A DNA stretch of 10,624 nucleotides from an uncultured Treponema sp. (GTDB lineage Bacteria; Spirochaetota; Spirochaetia; Treponematales; Treponemataceae): the NCBI GenBank assembly GCA_946538795.1, contig CAMNGY010000014.1, forward strand, positions 1-10,624. Reading direction: 5' to 3'. The position numbers and the translations under genes are program-made. Shown in pieces: positions 6,092 to 10,624 of the stretch (position 1 is its first letter; every line of letters starts with the position of its first letter). Below the pieces are notes generated by a model, which was given only the letters and a program-made list of their open reading frames with translations, was not told the origin of the DNA and did no database searches.

Positions 6092-6349
6092 TTGAAAATC
6101 CTGTGGTATGAGAATGCGTGGGACGAATACTGTTCATGGCAGGCAGAAGACAAAAAGACCCGCAGGCGGCTGAATGCCCTTATAAAGGATATCCAGAGGA
6201 ATCCTGTTGATGGAATCGGAAAACCGGAGCCTTTGAAAAATAACCTCAGTGGCTGGTGGAGCCGGAGGATTGACGAGGGAAACCGGATTGTATACAAGCA
6301 GGAAGGGGACAATATAATCATAGCTGCCTGTAAGGGACACTATACCTGA
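6092..6349 (+). CDS. yoeB: YoeB/Txe-type mRNA interferase toxin
   Basis: An 85-residue protein aligning with YoeB over its full length. It is a RelE-fold ribosome-dependent endoribonuclease. The residues known to be catalytic in E. coli YoeB are all present at the same positions: Glu46 (GKPEPLK), Arg65 (GNRIVYK), His83 and Tyr84 (KGHYT). The conserved LSGWWSRRIDEGNRIVY block is intact, so this toxin looks functional. The start is TTG at 6092, 3 bases after the antitoxin stop, with GAGG at 6080-6083. No ATG is available near the family's usual N-terminus (KILWYENAWDEY). The weak start should keep toxin below antitoxin level. It is convergent with the GNAT gene downstream. Confidence 0.9.
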   Translation: MKILWYENAWDEYCSWQAEDKKTRRRLNALIKDIQRNPVDGIGKPEPLKNNLSGWWSRRIDEGNRIVYKQEGDNIIIAACKGHYT

Positions 6350-6446
6350 GCAACAAGGGGAAACTCAGGCCGTGTTCTCTTCCCCTCTGGGGGGCTGTCC
6401 CCAACAATCGGGGCTGAACAAGCAGCACCCCACCAGCCCCTTCCCT
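6350..6446. other. G/C-tract-rich gap between convergent genes
   Basis: This separates the yoeB stop from the GNAT stop. It contains AGGGGAA (6356-6362) pairing with TTCCCCT (6380-6386), then G6 (6389-6394), CCCC (6399-6402) and GGGG (6410-6413), which can form alternative hairpins. No T-run follows on either strand, so a classical intrinsic terminator is not supported, though a bidirectional pause/termination role is plausible. Confidence 0.35.
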
Positions 6447-6983
6447 TCACAATATATATTCCAGCTGTACGTCAAAAGGTTCCTTCTCTGCCAGGATATC
6501 ATTAATCTCCTCTGCATGCTTGCAACCAAGCGCATGGTACGCTGCCTGTGATTCTTTCGAGGAATGGCCCGATATGTACAGTTTGTCTGCTCCAAGCCGC
6601 AGGGCCTCCTCACAAATCATTGCAAAAAGCTTCCTCCCAATGCCCCGCTGACGGTATTCCTCGGAAATTTGGAAGCAGACCAGCTCCACGTAATTCGCCG
6701 TTTCTCCAAAAATGTGGTGAGATACGTTCGCAAAGCCAACGATACGCCCGCCGTCAAATGCGCCGAAAGCTGTTTGGTCATGGTTCATGTGCCGCGCTAT
6801 ATCCTCCGCGATTGCCCGGCACTGTTCTGTCGTCCAGTTTTCAATAAAAGGATTGGGCACAAGCACCCATTTATTATCCACTTCCCTCCAGCACTCGGTC
6901 ACAGCCTGATGGCGGACAAAAGAATCCAGCGAATGTGAGTTGAAACAGTCAGCATCCAACCTTTTATATTGTATTTTCCCCAT
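6447..6983 (-). CDS. GNAT family N-acetyltransferase
   Basis: A 178-residue protein with a GNAT fold. The acetyl-CoA pyrophosphate-binding motif is residues about 100-120: ELVCFQISEEYRQRGIGRKL with the Q/R-x-x-G-x-G core at 112-116. It is preceded by the AFDGGRIVGFANV strand pair (75-87) and followed by the CoA-binding helix SSKESQAAYHALGCKH (141-156). Substrate residues cannot be read from sequence. The N-terminal 45 residues (SFVRHQAVTECWREVDNKWVLVPNPF) are an extra, moderately aromatic segment seen in small-molecule acetyltransferases of this type. The start is ATG 6983 with GGGAG 10 bases upstream. It stands alone, convergent with yoeB. No resistance role should be assumed. Confidence 0.85.
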   Translation of the reverse strand: MGKIQYKRLDADCFNSHSLDSFVRHQAVTECWREVDNKWVLVPNPFIENWTTEQCRAIAEDIARHMNHDQTAFGAFDGGRIVGFANVSHHIFGETANYVELVCFQISEEYRQRGIGRKLFAMICEEALRLGADKLYISGHSSKESQAAYHALGCKHAEEINDILAEKEPFDVQLEYIL

Positions 6984-7004
6984 CTATAATAGTCTCCCAG
7001 TTTC

Positions 7005-7034
7005 TTGACATCGCAACCCTTATACGCATAATAC
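7005..7034 (+). promoter_or_regulatory. Promoter-like sequence facing a decayed region
   Basis: Consensus TTGACA (7005-7010), 18-base spacer, TAATAC (7029-7034), reading rightward. No intact gene lies downstream on this strand, so it may be the left-over promoter of a lost gene, an antisense start into the transporter 3' end, or chance. Confidence 0.3.
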
Positions 7035-7066
7035 CCCCTGCGCTCCGTGTTTCGGGCATAGCGTAC

Positions 7067-7096
7067 GCGCGGATTTTCGTCTGCGAATGGGACAGG
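7067..7096 (+). pseudogene. Fragment of a paralogue of the DUF4367-like exported protein
   Basis: Thirty bases match 3615-3644 at 26 positions. The differences are two synonymous Arg third-base changes, Tyr to Cys, and Glu to Asp. Read in the corresponding frame both give ARIFV-x-EW-x-R. Upstream and downstream codons show no further similarity. No start codon or full domain is present, so this is a short relic of a second copy. Confidence 0.5.
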
Positions 7097-7203
7097 GGCG
7101 GTTGGACGGAGGGGGCCTCAAATAATTCCGTGCAAATCTTCCGCATTCGGAGGACGGCATGTCAACTTCAATCGGACGCGCCATCCTCTTCTGCTATACT
7201 GGC

Positions 7204-8154
7204 CTACTTGTTCTCGTCCTTGTTCTGCCACTTCAGGTAGACGTTCGCAAGAATCGCACCCGAAATGTTGTGCCAGACGGAAAAGATTGCGCCGGGAACG
7301 GTCGCCATGGCAAGGTCAGGGAATGCGGTTCCCGCAAGGGATGTCGCAAGGCCGGAATTCTGCATGCCGATTTCGACGGAAAGGGCCTTCGTCTTGGGGA
7401 CCGAAAGGCGCAGAATCTTTCCCAGAAGGAAGCCGCAGGCATAGCCGAGCAGGTTGTGCAGGATGACCACGACGAACACGATGGCTCCGGTCGTGAGGAT
7501 TTTCTGCGCGTTGTGGGAAACGACCGCCGCGACGATAAGACAGATGGCGATGACGGAGACGGCAGGAAGGATAGCGACGATCTTCTGCGTGAATTTCCCG
7601 AAGAACTTGTTGATGATGAATCCGAGCGCGATGGGAACAAGCACGACCTTGACGATGGAAAGGAACATGCTCAGCACGTCCACGTGGACGCTCGTGCGCA
7701 GAAGCAGGTAGGTGATTGCCGGTGTCAGGACGGGGGCCAGCAGGGTGTTCACGCTCGTCATGCTGACCGAGAGGGCGACATCGCCCTTTGACAGGTAGGT
7801 GATGACGTTGCTTGAAGTTCCGCCGGGACATGTTCCCACAAGGATGACGCCGGCGAGCAGGCCTATCTCAAGGCCGAAGACTTTGCCGAGCGCGAAGGCG
7901 AGCAGGGGCATGATCGTGAACTGTGCGAGGCATCCGATGAGGATATCCTTGGGCCGGGTAAAGACGAGCTTGAAGTCTTCCAGCTTGAGCGTGAGTCCCA
8001 TGCCGAACATGACGATCATCAGCAAGTAGTTGACCCACTTTGTCTGGACCCAGAGCGTCGAGCTCGGAACAAAGAGGGAGAGCGCCGCGACCGCAAGCAC
8101 GATGACGGCCATGAACTTGCCGAAGAAGCTTCCGATTTTTTCCAAAATAGACAT
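7204..8154 (-). CDS. Bile acid:sodium symporter (BASS) family transporter
   Basis: A 316-residue very hydrophobic protein with about nine or ten membrane helices, the usual size for bacterial BASS transporters. It carries the two family core motifs: GTCPGGTSSNV (107-117), followed by DVALSVSMTSVNT (125-137), and EIGMQNSGLA (261-270). The Glu and Gln of the latter, with the Ser/Asn of the former, form the sodium sites in structurally studied homologues. It is a plasma-membrane sodium-coupled carrier. Substrates in bacteria vary (bile acids, pantoate, other organic acids), and this sequence does not decide between them. The start is ATG 8154 with GGAGG 10 bases upstream. It is downstream of the xylanase on the same strand but separated by 228 bases with its own candidate promoter, so it is probably a separate unit. 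Confidence 0.88.
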   Translation of the reverse strand: MSILEKIGSFFGKFMAVIVLAVAALSLFVPSSTLWVQTKWVNYLLMIVMFGMGLTLKLEDFKLVFTRPKDILIGCLAQFTIMPLLAFALGKVFGLEIGLLAGVILVGTCPGGTSSNVITYLSKGDVALSVSMTSVNTLLAPVLTPAITYLLLRTSVHVDVLSMFLSIVKVVLVPIALGFIINKFFGKFTQKIVAILPAVSVIAICLIVAAVVSHNAQKILTTGAIVFVVVILHNLLGYACGFLLGKILRLSVPKTKALSVEIGMQNSGLATSLAGTAFPDLAMATVPGAIFSVWHNISGAILANVYLKWQNKDENK

Positions 8155-8193
8155 TTTTAAAAGTCCTCCATTATGATAATACGATGATGCTAC

Positions 8194-8222
8194 ACTTTAC
8201 TGAAAAGCGCGGCTTTTTACAA
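8194..8222 (-). promoter_or_regulatory. Candidate transporter promoter with palindromic spacer
   Basis: On the minus strand, TTGTAA (8217-8222), 17-base spacer, TAAAGT (8194-8199). The spacer is almost entirely a palindrome, AAAAGC-GCG-GCTTTT (8203-8217), placed where a repressor would block RNA polymerase. As an alternative, the same hairpin could be a small terminator read rightward. Confidence 0.4.
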
Positions 8223-8224
8223 GA

Positions 8225-8247
8225 GAACCAGCTTGAACCAGCTTGAA
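8225..8247. repeat. Tandem 10-base repeat next to the transporter -35 box
   Basis: GAACCAGCTT occurs twice in tandem (8225-8244), followed by GAA, a third partial copy. The 10-base period is one DNA helix turn. It begins 2 bases from the candidate -35 hexamer, the position of an activator site. It could also be a recent slippage duplication. Confidence 0.55.
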
Positions 8248-8273
8248 ATGTCAGCAGGAAAGATGTAGAGAGC

Positions 8274-8330
8274 CTGCCCAGCACGCAGTAGGTTCGCAGC
8301 CCCCGCTTGCGGGGGCGTCAGGGCGGGCAG
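8274..8330. repeat. Nested GC-rich inverted repeat
   Basis: The inner palindrome GCCCCCGCTTGCGGGGGC (8299-8316) forms an 8-base-pair stem with a TT loop. Outer arms CTGCCC (8274-8279) and GGGCAG (8325-8330) enclose it. It lies between the xylanase stop and the transporter promoter. There is no T-run, so it may be an mRNA-stabilising or REP-like hairpin at the xylanase 3' end. Confidence 0.5.
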
Positions 8331-8382
8331 CGGGTGCTTTTATGCGCTCAGCAGGCATTTTAGCATCCGCCCCGTCGCCAGC

Positions 8383-9660
8383 TCATTCTACTGTAGCGAC
8401 AACCTCCTTGCCGTCCGACAAGCTGAAGCGTCCCTTTTTGCCGTCCGCCGTCAGCTCATAGCTTCCCTTGAAGCCGTTTACCGTCACGTATCCGCCAGCA
8501 TCCGTAACAGCCTCGCAGCTCGTGTGCCATTCCTCCTTTATCAGGCGGTGGAGGGCGTTGTATGCGGGTTTGAGGGAATTGTCCCTGCGGATGACGCCGC
8601 TCGGAGCATTCAGCCATGCCCCGTCTCCGAAATCCCAGTTCGTGATTGCCTTCACGAGCGGATGCTTTTCAAAAAGCGTGCGGTACATCGACTCAAGGGC
8701 ATCTGCCTGCTTCTGCTCGTATTCGGGTGTGGCGGCATCGTCCTCATAATGCACGTCCTGCAGGTCGTCTATTTCCGGGGGAACGAGGGGGCCTGCGACA
8801 ATCGTGTTCTCCGTAAAGTGGATGGGAAGCCCGAAGTGCTCATAACGGCCCAGGATTTCCTCCATCTTCTCCTTAGACCATACCCCCTGATGCTGGTGGG
8901 ACTGGAGCCCTATGGCCTTGATGGGTACCCCTGCGTTCAGGCAGCCGTCAATGAGAATCTCATAGTTCGTGGAAAGGTTGAAGTCATTGATGAGGAATAC
9001 TCCGTCCGGGTTACTCTCCTGCGCCGCGGAGAACACCTCCTTTACAAGCGCGACACGTCCCAGCTCCTTGCAGATGCGGGTGATGGCATTGTCGTACTTA
9101 TTGTAAATGGGCATTATGACGACCTCATTGATAACGTCCCACATGTCGATTATGCCCTTGAAGCTGCCGACCTCGCGGTGAATCCGCTCAATCTGCTTTC
9201 TCAAAATGGTCTTGTTGTCATAGTCCATGAGCCAGGAAACGCATCCGGTGTGCCAGCAGAGCGGGTGGCCTTTCACCGTAACGTCCTTGCTTTTAAGGAA
9301 CTTCGCGGCGGCCATGAGCTGGTCTGTATGGGGCTTGCCTTCCTCAGGCTCAAAGCCTCCCCAGTAGAATGGAAGCGTCCCGTAGTTGAAAAGCCCCAGC
9401 CATTTTTGCATGCGGTCTTCAAGCCTGGCACGGAACGCTTCCTTTTCCGCATCCGTCAGGGGCTTCGCCTCGTTCAGGCTGCCGTTGCCGTTGTGGACTT
9501 CCGGCCCGTTCGTGTAGGGGAGCGATTCAAAAGCCCCGCATCCAAAAAGGAATTCATGCCCCCGCTGGTCGATTCGGACTTTTGTGCCTATGACAGGCTT
9601 CCCGTCCTTTCCTACAACCCTTACTCTTACTTCCGCTTTCCTGTGAGATAAATCCGACAT
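8383..9660 (-). CDS. GH10 endo-1,4-beta-xylanase, cytoplasmic type
   Basis: A 425-residue glycoside hydrolase family 10 enzyme. An N-terminal beta domain (residues 8-45: VRVRVVGKDGKPVIG, RGHEFLFGCGAFE) precedes the barrel. Barrel landmarks are the substrate-binding motif KGHPLCWHT (130-138), acid/base Glu179 in WDVINE, QSHQHQG (253-259), nucleophile Glu284 in HFTEN, and NWDFGDGAW (341-349). A small beta-rich tail follows from about 380. It hydrolyses xylan or, given no signal peptide, more likely imported xylo-oligosaccharides in the cytoplasm. I chose ATG 9660, with AAGGAG 6 bases before it, over an in-frame ATG at 9708 that lies inside the terminator hairpin. It follows araA on the same strand, fitting arabinoxylan use, but a terminator separates them. 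No GH10 promoter is clearly visible, so partial readthrough is likely. Confidence 0.92.
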   Translation of the reverse strand: MSDLSHRKAEVRVRVVGKDGKPVIGTKVRIDQRGHEFLFGCGAFESLPYTNGPEVHNGNGSLNEAKPLTDAEKEAFRARLEDRMQKWLGLFNYGTLPFYWGGFEPEEGKPHTDQLMAAAKFLKSKDVTVKGHPLCWHTGCVSWLMDYDNKTILRKQIERIHREVGSFKGIIDMWDVINEVVIMPIYNKYDNAITRICKELGRVALVKEVFSAAQESNPDGVFLINDFNLSTNYEILIDGCLNAGVPIKAIGLQSHQHQGVWSKEKMEEILGRYEHFGLPIHFTENTIVAGPLVPPEIDDLQDVHYEDDAATPEYEQKQADALESMYRTLFEKHPLVKAITNWDFGDGAWLNAPSGVIRRDNSLKPAYNALHRLIKEEWHTSCEAVTDAGGYVTVNGFKGSYELTADGKKGRFSLSDGKEVVATVE

Positions 9661-9678
9661 ACTCTGCTCCTTGCTGAT

Positions 9679-9771
9679 AAAAAAAATTAGGACAGCTCGA
9701 AAAACCACGGCCTTGTCTTGGCAAAACCGTGGTCAGAAGCCACAGCTGCACCAGAGGTTTCGCGCTGTCCC
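9679..9771 (-). terminator. Nested intrinsic terminator between araA and xylanase
   Basis: On the minus strand an inner hairpin, ACCACGG/CCGTGGT (arms 9727-9733 and 9704-9710), is followed by T5. An outer pair, GGACAGC/GCTGTCC (arms 9764-9770 and 9690-9696), encloses it and is followed by TAA and then T8 (9679-9686). Each layer has the stem plus U-run form of a Rho-independent terminator. It sits 20-110 bases after the araA stop. As the only leader before the xylanase start, it could also act as an attenuator. Confidence 0.7.
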
Positions 9772-9791
9772 TGAAAATACGATCCGAGGAA

Positions 9792-10624
9792 TTACCTGCC
9801 GTTCCAGTATGCCTCGTTCCAGCGAAGCTCGTTGCGGAACTGGTGCACCTTGGTGTCAGCGTCAATCACGACGCACTCGATTCCGACCATCTCGGCCCAG
9901 TCACGCAGCATGTCCGCGCTGATGATGTTGCTGAACGCCGTGTGGTGGCCGCCGCCCGCAAGGATCCAGCTTTCGGCGGACGTGGCAAGGCTTGGCCTGG
10001 GCTTCCAGAGCATGCGGGCGACCGGCAGCTTGGGAAGCGGGGCTTCCGGCGGGATCACGTCTATCTCGTTGACGACACAGCGGAAGCGTCCGCCCATCTG
10101 CACGACGGCGGCGACGAGTCCCTCTCCCTCCAGCGTGTTGAACACCATGCGGGCGGGCGGCTCGCGGTCGCCTATTCCCAGGTGGTGTACCTCAATCTTG
10201 GGCTTGGAGACGGCAATCTCGGGGTCAACCTCCAGCATGTGGCTTCCCATGTTCGCCTCTTTTCCCGGGACCAGGTTGTAAGTGTAGTCCTCCATGAAGG
10301 CGTTGCCCTTCTTGCCTTCAACGACCTGTCCTGCGGTCATCACCTTGAAGGTGCGCACGAGTGCGGAGGTCTTCCAGTCGCCTTCCGCGCCGAATCCGTA
10401 ACCGTCGGCGAGCAGGCGCTGTATTGCCAGGCCCGGCAGCTGCTTCATGCCGTGCAGATCCTGGAAGTTCGTGCAGAGCGCGCTGCCGTCGTTGTCCTTT
10501 AGGAAGCGGCGGAGGGCAATCTCGATCTTTGCCTGCTCCTTGATCTGGCCGATGACGAAGTCCTTGTCAAAACCGTTCCCGCAGTCATAGACAATCTCGT
10601 ATTTCTGGTTGTACTCGTCATAGA
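9792..10624 (-). CDS. araA: L-arabinose isomerase, C-terminal part
   Basis: The frame is open from the right window edge; 276 codons of the C-terminal part are present and the N-terminus lies outside. AraA converts L-arabinose to L-ribulose in the cytoplasm and needs a divalent metal, usually Mn. Recognised segments are DLHGMKQLPGLAIQRLLADG, YGFGAEGDWKT (with the conserved catalytic Glu), GSHMLEVDP and LAGGGHHTAFS (the two conserved His), and a final RWNEAYW. The position normally written FEDL in well-studied AraA, a Glu important for catalysis in E. coli (Glu306), is here FQDL. This could be a lineage variant, and the rest of the active site is intact. An internal ATG at 10448 is not the start, because family sequence continues upstream of it without a break. 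Confidence 0.93.
   Translation of the reverse strand, partial: YDEYNQKYEIVYDCGNGFDKDFVIGQIKEQAKIEIALRRFLKDNDGSALCTNFQDLHGMKQLPGLAIQRLLADGYGFGAEGDWKTSALVRTFKVMTAGQVVEGKKGNAFMEDYTYNLVPGKEANMGSHMLEVDPEIAVSKPKIEVHHLGIGDREPPARMVFNTLEGEGLVAAVVQMGGRFRCVVNEIDVIPPEAPLPKLPVARMLWKPRPSLATSAESWILAGGGHHTAFSNIISADMLRDWAEMVGIECVVIDADTKVHQFRNELRWNEAYWNGR

Noticed and set aside
7159..7791. 210-codon + strand frame with GGAGG before its ATG
   Set aside because: Antisense to the transporter; after the first residues it is an Asp/Gly/Arg-rich shadow with no domain. The promoter and ribosome-like pieces are noted separately.
8524..9651. 375-codon open frame on the + strand
   Set aside because: Exact antisense of the GH10 xylanase, whose catalytic motifs are clear; long mirror frames are expected in GC-rich genes.
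9661..9708. Longer N-terminus for the GH10 enzyme (looks hydrophobic, could mimic a signal peptide)
   Set aside because: It lies within the terminator hairpin and T8 run, has no ribosome site, and ATG 9660 has AAGGAG at good spacing.
9729..10502. 257-codon + frame
   Set aside because: Antisense of araA, which is unmistakable on the minus strand.
1..10624. CRISPR array, tRNA or rRNA gene, complete insertion sequence
   Set aside because: No regularly spaced repeats, no cloverleaf-like or rRNA sequence, and no transposase or terminal inverted repeats were seen by eye.

Overview
The window looks like part of the chromosome of a fibre-degrading, host-associated spirochaete, most likely a rumen or gut Treponema. 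This is inferred, not proven. The pointers are: GC-rich genes beside AT-rich promoters; several toxin-antitoxin loci; a secreted hydrolase fused to a SUMF1/FGE-like domain; a membrane-anchored LuxR-type regulator; and a pentose/xylan group (cytoplasmic GH10 xylanase and L-arabinose isomerase).

Left part (1-1900), accessory and decaying. A HicB/HicA-type pair is read leftward. It is followed by a + strand gene of unknown function (732-1514) interrupted by one in-frame TAG. Next comes an intact UPF0175 antitoxin-like gene whose overlapping PIN-toxin partner (DUF3368 type) survives only as a 21-residue stub.

Middle (1950-5520). A LuxR-family regulator with a hydrophobic N-terminal half precedes an exported protein of unknown function with a DUF4367-like C-terminus. 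Convergent to these is a 583-residue secreted alpha/beta hydrolase fused to a SUMF1-like domain. Its ribosome-binding region contains a run of nine G.

Next (5520-7200). A RelB/YoeB toxin-antitoxin operon with a very clear promoter, a GNAT acetyltransferase on the other strand, and a gene-free stretch holding a short decayed copy of the C-terminus of the exported DUF4367-like protein.

Right part (7204-10624), all on the minus strand. The transcription order is araA (5' end outside the window), GH10 xylanase, then a bile-acid:sodium-symporter-family transporter. A nested hairpin/T-run terminator separates araA from the xylanase, and the transporter has its own candidate promoter with palindromic and tandem-repeat candidate operators. 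The araA/xylanase pair fits uptake and intracellular breakdown of arabinoxylan oligosaccharides; the transporter's substrate is unknown.

I found no convincing new multi-gene defence or biosynthetic system. The best leads are the homopolymeric G tract, the amber-interrupted gene, the decayed paralogue fragment, the toxin-less antitoxin, and two promoters whose predicted start sites fall on the ATG (possible leaderless mRNAs).
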